The notes under the pieces were generated by a model. It worked only from the letters and a program-made list of their open reading frames with translations, did not search any database and was not told where the DNA came from. Shown here in pieces: positions 7,243 through 16,954 of a stretch of 64,000 nucleotides of DNA (the stretch's first letter is position 1; each line of letters starts with the position of its first letter). The translations under genes were made by a program, and so were the position numbers. This DNA is from Oscillatoria sp. FACHB-1406 (GTDB lineage: Bacteria; Cyanobacteriota; Cyanobacteriia; Cyanobacteriales; Spirulinaceae), in the NCBI RefSeq assembly GCF_014698145.1, contig NZ_JACJSM010000011.1:96198-160197 (forward strand). Direction: 5' to 3'.

Positions 7243-8631
7243 TTAGGAATTGATTAAAGAGCGCTGTTTGAGTTCTTCGGGGCTAAGAATGCGGTAAATT
7301 AACCAATCTTTACTTTGAGAATGAAACTGGCAGGTGCGCTCGATGTGTTGGGCGAGTTTGGAGTAATTTTTCCAAAGATTATTAGTTTGACGAGCGCTTA
7401 CTCCAAACCAATCTGCACCACTCTCTCGCAGTTCTTCAAACAATTGGATGGCATCGTCATCGTTTTTAGGGAGCTCGTTCCAACCTACATTATTGGCAGG
7501 GGGAAACGTCCAGCCGCGCCGACGACTGTAATAAATAGCAATGGGATCGCCAATGTCGGTGGCGATCGTCACGACCAAATCATCGGGTCGAGCAACGCGA
7601 TCGAGAGCTAAACCGAGTTTACGACTTTGATCCGCGTAAGGTCTATACATCCGCTCGAGACTGCTCTGTCCGAACCCTCCAATCACTAACAGAAAAACAA
7701 CGATAATCGCTAGCGCCCTAGGAGTTCGCAGCGAAGAATTCCAAGAAGAAGCGATCGCAATCATGCCATGTGCGGCGAATGCCGCCGCAACCGGATTGAT
7801 GAGATGAAAATTCCAGGGGTTCGTCACTAATTCCTTCGCTCCAATCGCGTAGTAGGCGAGTCCGCCTAACAGCCACCAATGAAACAGCCAAGGGGCGTGA
7901 GGAGTTGAATTCAATCCTGACTCTTTATCTTCCTGCCGCCTTGGCGGAGGGAAGCATAAGCCCACAGCCACGAGGAGGATAACGGGTGCAGTCCATATCC
8001 AGTTATTAAATTGCGCGTTGAGGTGAGGGATAAAATAACTGTGCTTTAACCATTTTGCCAGTCCGCTATCCCACACCCAATTTCCCGAACCGGCGAAGTG
8101 ATAAGGCGGGTACGAAAGAGAAAGATGTCTGGCCCAAAGATAGTAAGCGATAACAGGAATCAGCGAGGCAACCGCAGCACCCGCTATCAGCAGTAACTTT
8201 TTGGGAGATCGCTGCTGGCGGCGACCTAAAATGACCCAAATTGCGTAGAGCGCCGGAATCCCGACGATTAAGCCCGGAATTTTGGATAAGAAACCCCAAG
8301 TGCCAAAAACACCAGCTAATACCAGATAGCGCGGGCGATCGCTTTGACAGTAAGCGACTGCGAACCACAAACTGGTTGTGACTAAAGCCACCATTGCCGG
8401 ATCGGGCAAAAACGAACGCTCGATAAAAATGCTTCCCGGTAAGATTGCCATAACCGCAGCGCTAACCAGAGCGTGTTCTTCATCCCAAACGCGACGAACA
8501 AGTTGATAGAGAGCAAAGATTCCCCAAATGCCAAAGCTGGCAGCGATTGAACGCCCAACCCAATCCTGCTGACCGACGATATGGTAGAGCATTGCAGCCA
8601 AATAGCTTACCGTCTGGAACTCGCTAAGCAC
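7243..8631 (-). pseudogene. GT39/ArnT-like membrane glycosyltransferase, 5'-truncated
   Basis: A 462-codon frame encoding a multi-pass membrane protein of the PMT/ArnT superfamily, which transfers sugars from polyprenyl-phosphate donors. The visible product begins at SEFQTVSYLAAMLYHIVG, the segment after the first periplasmic loop. The usual first transmembrane helix and the catalytic acidic loop (an Asp-Glu near the N-terminus) are missing, about 70-90 residues. The only start is a GTG (8631-8629) lying inside a 107-bp inverted-repeat element, so the gene was cut at about 8623. Without the acidic loop it is unlikely to be catalytic. I infer truncation from family architecture; a genuine short version is possible but less likely. 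Confidence 0.65.
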
Positions 8632-8730
8632 CTAAGCAAAATAAATTACTCACTTGCAAATCCTGAAACCCTTGGCTTTCCTGCTTTTTGGCTCATGGTT
8701 ATGTGTAAATAATTTTGCATACCTGCTTAG
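8624..8730. mobile_element. 107-bp MITE-like element with 19-bp terminal inverted repeats
   Basis: Left end CTAAGCACCTAAGCAAAAT (8624-8642) and right end ATTTTGCATACCTGCTTAG (8712-8730) are inverted copies matching at 16 of 19 bases. The element carries no gene. It supplies the stop codon of the 1440-residue protein (TAA at 8729-8727) and the only start of the truncated GT39-like gene (GTG at 8631-8629). It probably marks an insertion with a linked deletion, either as a MITE or as the collapsed ends of an insertion sequence. Confidence 0.6.
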
Positions 8731-11700
8731 TAGGGCGGCGCTCCGATCTTGGCAACAAACTCCTGAAAACTATCGCTCCCCATCACTTCAATGCGAGGAA
8801 TTGCTAGCAAGGAATCTTGAAAGCGACAAGCGCCCGAGCGACAAGAGAGACCGAATGTATAGCCGCAAGCCCCAATTAAATGCTCGACGACAGGATCGAA
8901 ATCGCCGTAGGGGTAGGCAAAAGTATTAATCGCTTCCCCTAATTCGCGTGAGATTATGGTACGCGATCGCGCTGCTTCTTTCACAACTTCCGCTACCGAT
9001 AACGCCGTCAGCGGTTGATGCGTGGCGCTATGCGAGCCAAAGATTACTCCTTGCTCTCGCAGTTGCCGAATTTCCGACCATCCCATCAAGGGTAAATCTT
9101 CCCCATAAGCACTATCCCAGCGATTAGAATCTCCCGCACGCTCGGCGACGATAAACACCGTTGCAGTAAAACCGTATTTTTTCAACAACGGCCAAGCATA
9201 CTCGAAAAAGTCTTGGTAGCCGTCGTCAAAGGTAATCGCGATCGCGCGCCCCGGTAAAGCGCGCCGCGCATCTGCTGCCGCTTGCCACGCCTCCCAACTG
9301 ACGCTATAAAAACCCGCATCCCGCAAATAGCGCAACTGCTCCTCAAAGACTTCCGGCGTGACGCGCCAGCGAGCGGTAGCAGCCGAACCCGTCGGCGCAA
9401 CGCGATGGTACATGAGAACGGGTAACTTTTCCGTCGTTACCGGGGCTGGAACGATGCTCTCTGAAGGTTGACCGCCTTGCCATCGTACTGTCGCTTCTAC
9501 CTCGGGAGGAGCGGGGGTCGGCTGCTGCTCCAATTTGATGATTTCCGGCGTGGAATGCTGCCACGGTTGACGCTGAAACAGTTGCACGCGGTACAGCGGA
9601 GTCCAAATTTCCTTCGCTAAGGAAAGTAAAGGCTGGCGGGCGAACGTATCGCCGATTGCTTTCGCCCCAAACGATAGCCCCCAGTCGTAACCGGGTTTAT
9701 CTGGTTCGTCGATAATTTGATGGGCGTGCGCGACGAGCAGATAGCCGCCCGATTCGAGAGCGTCGGTAAATTTCCCCGCTACTTCTTCAAGGACTTTCAA
9801 ACTTTCAACATAATAAAGGACTTCGCTACAAACAATCAGATTGAATTTGCCGGGAATTGAGTCTTTAGTCAGGTCTAATTTCTGGAAGCAAATGTTGTTG
9901 AGATGGCTGCAACGTTGGGTGGTGCGATCGAGGGCAATTTGGGAGAGATCCGTTGCTAGAAGGGTCTCGACGCGAGGAGCGAGTTGAGCGGTGAAATGCC
10001 CTTCCGCGCAAGCAATTTCTAGCGCTTTGTGAATGGGAGTTGAAGGCAGTAAGGAAAGCGTTTGTTCGTATTTGGTTTGTTCGTAAGGGCTGGTATATTT
10101 CCAAGGGTCGGCTCGCGAGGCAAAGAGCGTTTCAAAATGTTCTAGCCCGTAAATTTGAGCGGTGTTAGCCGAGGTTTCAGGGAGACTCGATAGGGGAGAC
10201 TGCTGCGAAACCGATTCGAGATTGGCTCCAGATGCAGCGATCGCGCCGGGATCGTAAATCGGAGATTCTAGCCCTTCGGTTAGGGAGGATGAATCTAAGA
10301 TTGCTTCTTTCGTTACTCGCGCCATTGCGAGCAAATCCTCTACTGTTTCCGACGGCAAGACGGCTCGCCGATTCACGCTGCCGCTGAGTCCCGGACGGCG
10401 AGCCAGTAAGACTTTTGAATGTTTCACGGGTTCCGCATCGTGGGTTTGCGCGGCTAACGCCAGACGCGATCGCAACGAGGTCGGTTCGTTCCAGGATTGA
10501 CCGATCAAACCCTCGCGAACGCAGGCGCGGCAAAGTTCTAAGCCGCCTGCGGTAGTAATAGCAACGCGCAATGCTTGGGCGGTAACGAGGTTATCGATCG
10601 CGGGAATCGTCAACTGGGCGATCGCAACGCCCCCGACGGTAAAGATGGCTTTTAGTTCCGAACCGGGAACGACGAGATCGCACAGTTCTTCGCTGACTTC
10701 TACTCTCCGTTCATTTGACTCAATCGAGATGTTCGTTGCGGTAGGCTCGCTCAATTCCGAGTCGTAGAAGCGATCGCTCGGCCAATCGAGTCCCCAAAGT
10801 TGCTGTAAAAACACCGTCCAGCCGATTTGGTCGTGGTAGGCGCGGTCTTGTTCGGTGTAAACGGTCTGCTCGAAGAATCGCCCCAGAATCTGCCAATAAA
10901 ATTGGGCAGCGATCGCGTCCTTCAGCACCCAAGTCGATACCGTACCGTCGCAAATCGGCAATTCCAGCCGTCCCAGTTCGGTTCCTTCCATTTCCACAAC
11001 GCAGTAGAAACGTTCGGCAGACGCGGGTGGAGCGAGAGCGAGAATTGGTTCTGTTACCTCAACCCTTGCTGCATAAGTCTTGCCAATTGTCAAAGGATTT
11101 GCAATCCGCGCGCGTTGCAGAATTAATTGCTCTAAAATGTTTGCGCTGCGACGAGCCAGTCCTAGAGTCCTCGATTGCACCTCGAGGGCGTTCAAAAAAT
11201 CGAGAATCGATGGCATCCATTCGGCTGCGAGGCGTTCCCAAGCGTCAAAAGTTTGGCAAGTCGGGAGAATTGCTGCTTTAAAGATCGTGTAAGCAACATG
11301 ATACGGATCGAGGCTGGGATCTGAATCTTGCCGAACCAACTCTAGTAAGGGCAAGGGATCCGTACCGCTCCCCACGAGCAAACCGGCAGACCAGCAAAGC
11401 CATTGCAGTTTGGCGCGGGCAAGTTCTTCGAGGGGTTGACCGTTGGCATGAGCGGGGAGAGGGTTAGAGATGCGAGGATCGGAGGAATGTCCTCGCTCGA
11501 TGACCCGCAGCGCATCGGCAAACATCTGAAAAGCATCGATTGAAGCCGAGTCCGGACGCATTCGATAGTAGACCAAGACTTCCGGTAAGCGATCGAAGCG
11601 CGCGCCGACGCGAGCAAGACGCTGCCACATATCCCAATCTTCGCAGGTGCGGAACGAGGGGTCAAAACCGCCAACGGTTTCGACGAGCGATCGCCGAATC

Positions 11701-13049
11701 ACACAAGCGTGAATCGTAAAAGCGCAAGTCTGTGCTAAGGCTGGAAATAAATTATCGGCTTGGTGCCAATAACTTTCACCAATCTCCTGACCGTCGGGAG
11801 TTACGCGCGCCCAACCGCAGTGAATGCCATCGAGATCGGGATTCTCGCGCAATTTCTGCGTCATCTTTTCAAGCTGTTCTGGCGCAAGCCAATCATCGGA
11901 ATCGAGGAATAACAGCCAGTCGTATTGGGCGAGGAGGATGCCGGTATTGCGGGCGTTACAGACTCCGGCTTGCAGTTGGCGTTTGGTGCGGATGCGCCCA
12001 TCGCGGGCGGCAAATTGGGCAGCGATCGCGGCGGTATCATCTTTAGAGCCATCATCCACGACAATTGCTTCCCAATGGGGGTAGGTTTGCGCGAGCAAGG
12101 ATTCTAGGGTTTCGGCGAGGGTTGCTGCGGCGTTATGGGCTGGGATAATAACTGAAACGGCGATCGCCGGGAGAGGGTTCGGCAAAGGCGGGGAAATGGG
12201 AGCGCGTTTTTTGAGAACGAGCAAATCTTGAGCGCCCACCCCGATCCCATGACTTCCCGACCACAATCCGGGTATGGGTTCTCGTGCGAGTTCGAGTCCG
12301 GCGCGATCGGCGAGTTCTTCGATGAAGCTAAACTTGTAGGCCGTCATGAACTCGGGATTTTTGGGATCCGCGATCGCGAAATCCTCGCCCCAACTCCCGT
12401 AGCGGTGGTCGAAATTGAAGTACGATCTCGCAAAGCCTAACGGTCGTCGCTGTCCGGGTTGATAATAGTCGAGCAAGAAAAAGCTAAATAAACAGCGTCC
12501 TTCGGGCGCAAGGACTCGAGCGGTTTCTCGAAAGTAATTTTCCGCTATTTCAGGTAGTATATGCGTGAAGACCGAAGCTGCATAAACCAGATCGAAGGCA
12601 TTATCGGCATAGGGAAATCGATACTTTTCAGCCTCAATTTTGCCGCTGGAATTATAATAAGTATTCTTGAGATTCGCCCATTTAAAATTAAAATTCGGAT
12701 ACTTGGAATGAAATTGATGATTGAGGAATTCAATTTTATTTTGACAAATATCAAAGCCATCATAAGTTCCCCCTGAAGTCAAGATATACCTTAAGGGGAA
12801 CGCAATCCGTCCCAGACCGCAGCCAATCTCTAAAACTTTACTATCCTGTTTGATACTGCCATAAACACGCAGCAGCATACTCCATTCTTCCGCCCATCGA
12901 AACCACTCTTCGAGTTGCGCGACTCCTTCCTGGCTCATTTGTGCGATCGGCGGTACTAAGTCTGGTTCGTAAGCAACCCAACTTGGGAACTTCCGGTTCA
13001 ATACTCTTCTCTTTAACTCCAAAATCTTCGCTAAAATTTCTAATTTCAT
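8727..13049 (-). CDS. multidomain glycan enzyme: methyltransferase, GT2, NodS-like methyltransferase, NodB-like deacetylase
   Basis: A 1440-residue protein with four enzymatic modules. A class I methyltransferase (motif I VLEIGCGLGR near residue 71) occupies about 30-280. A GT2 domain (VSVIIPAHN near 298, VVDDGSKDD, DSDD near 381) spans about 295-510. A long linker of unknown fold (about 510-960) follows. A NodS-like methyltransferase (HFETLFASRADPWKYTSPYE, ALEIACAEGHFT) spans about 970-1150. A polysaccharide deacetylase (PVLMYHRV near 1208, TFDDGYQD near 1274, GSHSATH as metal site) ends the chain. In rhizobia NodB de-N-acetylates a chitooligosaccharide and NodS N-methylates the freed amine, so the last two modules are expected to act in sequence. 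The protein probably decorates a surface glycan made by this locus. The stop codon lies in the adjacent inverted-repeat element, so a few C-terminal residues may be lost. Confidence 0.85.
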   Translation of the reverse strand: MKLEILAKILELKRRVLNRKFPSWVAYEPDLVPPIAQMSQEGVAQLEEWFRWAEEWSMLLRVYGSIKQDSKVLEIGCGLGRIAFPLRYILTSGGTYDGFDICQNKIEFLNHQFHSKYPNFNFKWANLKNTYYNSSGKIEAEKYRFPYADNAFDLVYAASVFTHILPEIAENYFRETARVLAPEGRCLFSFFLLDYYQPGQRRPLGFARSYFNFDHRYGSWGEDFAIADPKNPEFMTAYKFSFIEELADRAGLELAREPIPGLWSGSHGIGVGAQDLLVLKKRAPISPPLPNPLPAIAVSVIIPAHNAAATLAETLESLLAQTYPHWEAIVVDDGSKDDTAAIAAQFAARDGRIRTKRQLQAGVCNARNTGILLAQYDWLLFLDSDDWLAPEQLEKMTQKLRENPDLDGIHCGWARVTPDGQEIGESYWHQADNLFPALAQTCAFTIHACVIRRSLVETVGGFDPSFRTCEDWDMWQRLARVGARFDRLPEVLVYYRMRPDSASIDAFQMFADALRVIERGHSSDPRISNPLPAHANGQPLEELARAKLQWLCWSAGLLVGSGTDPLPLLELVRQDSDPSLDPYHVAYTIFKAAILPTCQTFDAWERLAAEWMPSILDFLNALEVQSRTLGLARRSANILEQLILQRARIANPLTIGKTYAARVEVTEPILALAPPASAERFYCVVEMEGTELGRLELPICDGTVSTWVLKDAIAAQFYWQILGRFFEQTVYTEQDRAYHDQIGWTVFLQQLWGLDWPSDRFYDSELSEPTATNISIESNERRVEVSEELCDLVVPGSELKAIFTVGGVAIAQLTIPAIDNLVTAQALRVAITTAGGLELCRACVREGLIGQSWNEPTSLRSRLALAAQTHDAEPVKHSKVLLARRPGLSGSVNRRAVLPSETVEDLLAMARVTKEAILDSSSLTEGLESPIYDPGAIAASGANLESVSQQSPLSSLPETSANTAQIYGLEHFETLFASRADPWKYTSPYEQTKYEQTLSLLPSTPIHKALEIACAEGHFTAQLAPRVETLLATDLSQIALDRTTQRCSHLNNICFQKLDLTKDSIPGKFNLIVCSEVLYYVESLKVLEEVAGKFTDALESGGYLLVAHAHQIIDEPDKPGYDWGLSFGAKAIGDTFARQPLLSLAKEIWTPLYRVQLFQRQPWQHSTPEIIKLEQQPTPAPPEVEATVRWQGGQPSESIVPAPVTTEKLPVLMYHRVAPTGSAATARWRVTPEVFEEQLRYLRDAGFYSVSWEAWQAAADARRALPGRAIAITFDDGYQDFFEYAWPLLKKYGFTATVFIVAERAGDSNRWDSAYGEDLPLMGWSEIRQLREQGVIFGSHSATHQPLTALSVAEVVKEAARSRTIISRELGEAINTFAYPYGDFDPVVEHLIGACGYTFGLSCRSGACRFQDSLLAIPRIEVMGSDSFQEFVAKIGAPPY

Positions 13050-13177
13050 GGCGGTTGAGGAAGTCAGTGAGTAGGACAGACTCTAAATCTAGATTCGGTC
13101 AACGATTCTAAGTCGATTAAATCGGTTTCAGTCGTAAGCTGAGTAATGACAGAACTATGTTTCGTGGGATGAGGTTG

Positions 13178-14545
13178 TTAAAGCTCGGAGTTGTCAAAGC
13201 TTAAAATTTCCGCCTGAGATTCTGACAGATGCTGCCAGCGATACAGGTGAAGCAATAAAGAAATAAGCAGACAAGTAAAAGCAATAAAAACCAGGTGCGC
13301 TACATATATGAATCCGCTTTTCATCCCTATGCCTAGGAAAATTACCCAAGCGACTATACCGACTTTACTCCACAAATTTTTAACTTGCAAGGTTAGCTCT
13401 ATGCCTAAAACAACAGCGATTGTTAGCAAACTTAAATGAAGCCAGCGTCCCGGAACAATCATTTGTTCCCAGGACATATAGCCGTAGATGTTAGCGCCGT
13501 AGTACATCCCCAAGAGTAGGCTAAAGAGTCCGAGGAGGAGATAAAGAAGTCTGTGAAAAATTTTACGGCTGGGGATTGCCTCCCAAATTTGCAAACAGAG
13601 GAGCAATACTAGCATCCCCAATGCCGCCGGAAACCAGTTCTTTGCAATACCTGCGTCGCCACTGACTGTGTTTCGCACGAGCCACTCAACCAGGAGCGCT
13701 TCTAAACCAAGTAAGCCTATGAGTAGGCTTGCACCGATTAAAGCCGTTTGTAATGTTGCAGAGAAGCTCGTGCTTTCTTGTTCCGAGCTAATTGCACCCT
13801 CGTCTTGTCGGAAGGAATGAATGATGTAGAGGTTTGTTGCTATCAAAAAAAATAAACTTCCAAATATCTCCAAGCTTTCTTCTACCATCTGAGAGGCAGT
13901 CTGATTCTGCCAAAAGATTTCAATTTGAGTTGTCGCTACAATCCTTAGCTCTAGTAATTCTAAAAAAGGAACAGTAATAAAACAAATTACTCCAGTAATT
14001 GTAAAAGCAAAAGCGAGTACGCTCTGTCTAATGTGTAACCAGGCGAAAGCAACCATAAACAAAGCGACTAACCCAATGGGGACGGCTAACACAAGAACCC
14101 AACCCAAGGGCAAATCTCCTGATGGATTGAACGCTGTTATCATTCCGATGCGCTCGTGAAGCGAGCCAATTTCATCCAGAGAAAGTAAGGCAAACGCGAA
14201 CGCGAAGCCGAGCCAGCCCCAGCTTAAATAGCGCTCGCGGCGAGACAGGTTTTGTTTGCGGTCTGTGAGGAAACAAAGAGTCGATTTTAGGGATACAAGC
14301 AGTAATAGCATTGAGGAATACCAGCTTGCAATTACATTCTCCATTGCTAGATAAAATTGAACTAAAATATATTTTATTGCCGAGCCAGCTTCCCAATTAC
14401 TTGCCAGATATTGACGGAAATAAGCCGCGAACATCCAAGTTCCCAGTACCATATACAAATTCATTAACGCCAAGGTAGTAATGACAATTGCCAGCCGCTT
14501 GTAGGAACAATTAGTTTTAAAAACTATTGAGTTTTTGGTCAACAT
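13178..14545 (-). CDS. multi-pass membrane protein of unknown function
   Basis: A 455-residue, strongly hydrophobic protein with about ten or eleven predicted membrane helices by eye, a hydrophilic loop around residues 85-120 (SLDEIGSLHERIG), and a short polar C-terminus. I recognise no catalytic motif and no homology to Wzx, Wzy or ligases that I can defend. It lies inside the polysaccharide locus between the multidomain enzyme (128 bases) and the ABC exporter, on the same strand, so a role in surface glycan assembly is plausible but unproven. Confidence 0.7.
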   Translation of the reverse strand: MLTKNSIVFKTNCSYKRLAIVITTLALMNLYMVLGTWMFAAYFRQYLASNWEAGSAIKYILVQFYLAMENVIASWYSSMLLLLVSLKSTLCFLTDRKQNLSRRERYLSWGWLGFAFAFALLSLDEIGSLHERIGMITAFNPSGDLPLGWVLVLAVPIGLVALFMVAFAWLHIRQSVLAFAFTITGVICFITVPFLELLELRIVATTQIEIFWQNQTASQMVEESLEIFGSLFFLIATNLYIIHSFRQDEGAISSEQESTSFSATLQTALIGASLLIGLLGLEALLVEWLVRNTVSGDAGIAKNWFPAALGMLVLLLCLQIWEAIPSRKIFHRLLYLLLGLFSLLLGMYYGANIYGYMSWEQMIVPGRWLHLSLLTIAVVLGIELTLQVKNLWSKVGIVAWVIFLGIGMKSGFIYVAHLVFIAFTCLLISLLLHLYRWQHLSESQAEILSFDNSEL

Positions 14546-14872
14546 TATTTACAATATTTTGAAAGAGTAAGCAATTGATCTTTTAAAAGATGTATAGCGT
14601 TTTTCGTTTGCGTGAGGTACAGTTCCAAAAATCAAATCGGTAGGGGCGCGGATTTCGAGGTCTTAGGGGCGCGGATTTCGAGGTCTCCTCGAAATTAAAC
14701 GCCGCCCCGTCTCGAAATTAAACGCCGCCCCGTAGGGGCGAATGGTATTCGCCCCCTGGGTGTTATATCATCCATGTGAAAACTGCTATAAATAAATTCT
14801 AATGACAGGGCGTGCAAAGCATTCTTAACGCTTGGAACTCGAGCTAGAGCGAGAATTTCAGTTTACCCCGAT
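14546..14872. repeat. intergenic region with two tandemly duplicated 23-bp units
   Basis: Positions 14641-14663 are repeated exactly at 14664-14686 (unit starting TAGGGGCGCGG), and 14688-14710 are repeated exactly at 14711-14733 (unit starting CTCGAAATTAAACG). The two units are themselves partly inverse-complementary (GGGGCG against CGCCCC, TTTCGAGG against CCTCGAAA), so the whole is a long palindrome whose two arms were each duplicated. The rest of the 327-base gap holds no gene that I can see; the repeats sit after the exporter stop and may influence read-through. Confidence 0.75.
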
Positions 14873-16162
14873 TCAGCGATCGGAGATCGGTTTGTCATCA
14901 GATATTGGCTGTCTGACTTGACCCAAACTTGGCATTCGTACTGCGCCCATTTCCCAGCGAAGGGGTGGATTTAGGATGCTGTTACCATCGACGGCAGAGC
15001 AAATTTCCAAGGGGTAAACGTGCCAGTGATAGTCGTAGGCATAAGTCCAATCTCGTTCGTAAATCCCCACATCAACGAAGTAGCTGCCACCGCTGAGATC
15101 GACGCGATCGATTTGCAGCGAAATCTGTCCTTCGCCCTCGACCGCCGATAATGATTCTACCGTTACTGCCGTGCTGGTATCAAAGCAAATTTGACCGTCT
15201 TCGCGACTAATTGTAACGCTGAAGATTGGAGATTCAATGCGTTGAGGTGAAAGATAGTCAATCTCGACGCGCAGCGGTTCGCCGCTATCGAGGCGATCGC
15301 GCGGTTGCAAGCGCACGTCGGTAATTTCAATTTCTAAGGAACCGAAGCGGTTTTCATTAACGCGCAGTTCTGTTCCGGATTTCGTCTTTTGGGGCGCGCG
15401 CAAAGGAGTGCGCTGTTGGGTTTGCTGGCGCATTTCGCTGACATACTGCCCGACGACGACTTCGGGTTCGCCGTAAGCGACGATTTGACCTTGGCGCAAC
15501 CAGAGGGCGCGATCGCACAATTCCTCAATTTGCTCGGCACTGTGAGAAATCAACACGATCGCGCATCCCTTTTCCTTCAACTCGCCAATCCTTTCCAAAC
15601 ACTTCGCCTGAAAGGACAAATCCCCCACCGACAGGAATTCATCGACCAACAAAACATCGGGATCCGTATGCACGGCTACAGAAAATGCCAACCGCATTTG
15701 CATCCCCGTACTGTAAGTGCGTAGCGGGTTGTCAATAAATTCCTCCAACTCAGCAAACTCGACCATCGTCTCAAACCGTCGCTGCACTTCCCGCCGCGTC
15801 AACCCCGCGACAATCGCCGCGACAAAAACGTTTTCGCGCCCCGTCAAATCGCCGTTAAACCCCGCTCCTAAATCGAGTAACGCGCCAATGCGCCCGCGCA
15901 CTTTAATTTTTCCTTCATCCGGCGCGCCTACGCCGCCCACCAGTTGCAATAAGGTCGATTTTCCTGCCCCATTGTGTCCGATAATGCCGAGCATTTCACC
16001 CGCAGAGACGGTAAAACTGACCTCTCGCAACGCCCAAAAATGCTCGACTGCCTTCATCCGTCCCAATCCCGCCAGCGCCGCTTCCATAATCGTTACGGGT
16101 TTTTCGGCGTGATAGCGGTTGAAGCGCTTACCCAAGCGATTGACGATAATTGCTTCGCGCAT
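14873..16162 (-). CDS. polysaccharide ABC exporter, ATP-binding subunit (Wzt type)
   Basis: ATPase of an ABC-2 exporter for an O-antigen-like glycan. The 429-residue product has Walker A GHNGAGKST (62-70), an ABC signature YSTGMQ (150-155), Walker B VLLVDE ending in Glu175, and a His switch (ISHS). Residues from about 275 form the extra beta-sandwich known from Wzt proteins (SLEIEITDVRL onward to about 400), which in characterised systems reads the cap of the finished polymer. This suggests that the glycan carries a terminal modification, and the methyltransferase modules encoded upstream are obvious candidates to add it. It starts directly after the permease stop (16163). Confidence 0.92.
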   Translation of the reverse strand: MREAIIVNRLGKRFNRYHAEKPVTIMEAALAGLGRMKAVEHFWALREVSFTVSAGEMLGIIGHNGAGKSTLLQLVGGVGAPDEGKIKVRGRIGALLDLGAGFNGDLTGRENVFVAAIVAGLTRREVQRRFETMVEFAELEEFIDNPLRTYSTGMQMRLAFSVAVHTDPDVLLVDEFLSVGDLSFQAKCLERIGELKEKGCAIVLISHSAEQIEELCDRALWLRQGQIVAYGEPEVVVGQYVSEMRQQTQQRTPLRAPQKTKSGTELRVNENRFGSLEIEITDVRLQPRDRLDSGEPLRVEIDYLSPQRIESPIFSVTISREDGQICFDTSTAVTVESLSAVEGEGQISLQIDRVDLSGGSYFVDVGIYERDWTYAYDYHWHVYPLEICSAVDGNSILNPPLRWEMGAVRMPSLGQVRQPISDDKPISDR

Positions 16163-16954
16163 TTACACCTCCTCCACAAAATGAGCGCTCTGGCGTTTAA
16201 ACATCCAATAGCCCACGGGCAATAAGATTGCTGTAATGCCTGCAATAATTCCTAAAGCTAGGAAATCTGGGGGAACGCCCCACATGAGAATTTGTCGATA
16301 GGACATCACGATGTGAACCATTGGATTCAAACCGTAAACGTACCAATATTTGGGTGGAATGTTTTTAATGTCGTAGAAAATGGGCGTGAGATAAAAGAAG
16401 AGTTGTAGCAGTACGCCGAGGGTGTGCTGGGTATCGCGAAAGGTCACATTGAGAGCGGCAAGAAAATAAGCAAAGCTGACGGTAAGAGCAAATTGTAGAA
16501 TTTGCAGGAACGGCAACCAGAGAACGACGGGTTTAAATTGCACGCCATCAATAAGGAGAAACCCGATTAAGACGGGTAGGGCGAGGATAAAGTGGACTAG
16601 CCCGGTAGTGACGATGACAACGGGAAGGACGGCGACGGGAAATCCGGGCTGTCGGATGAGGGGGCGACTGCCAACAATTGCGCCGGTGGCTTGAAACAGG
16701 GCAGTTTGAAACCAGTTCCACACGAGCAACCCGGTAAAAACGTAGGAGGAATATTGGGGGATATTAACCGGGATGACGAGTTGGAAAACAAAGGCAAAAA
16801 CGGCGAGTTGCAGTAGGGGATTGATGAGCGTCCAAGCTACACCGAGGGCGGAGCGCTTGTACATCAATTTCATTTCCCGCGAGACTAATTCCCGCAGGAG
16901 ATCGTAAAGATAGGGCAGTCGCCAGCGCGGACGAAGGGTTCTTTTAGCTACCAT
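16163..16954 (-). CDS. polysaccharide ABC exporter, permease subunit (Wzm type)
   Basis: Membrane subunit of an ABC-2 glycan exporter, 263 residues with six hydrophobic helices and the ABC2 membrane family blocks (REMKLMYKRSALGVAWTLINP near the N-terminus, cytoplasmic amphipathic segment, and PIFYDIKNIPPKY in the loop before helix 5). Its end abuts the ATPase start and its own start overlaps the end of the upstream double glycosyltransferase by 11 bases, so the three genes form one translationally coupled unit. Confidence 0.93.
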   Translation of the reverse strand: MVAKRTLRPRWRLPYLYDLLRELVSREMKLMYKRSALGVAWTLINPLLQLAVFAFVFQLVIPVNIPQYSSYVFTGLLVWNWFQTALFQATGAIVGSRPLIRQPGFPVAVLPVVIVTTGLVHFILALPVLIGFLLIDGVQFKPVVLWLPFLQILQFALTVSFAYFLAALNVTFRDTQHTLGVLLQLFFYLTPIFYDIKNIPPKYWYVYGLNPMVHIVMSYRQILMWGVPPDFLALGIIAGITAILLPVGYWMFKRQSAHFVEEV

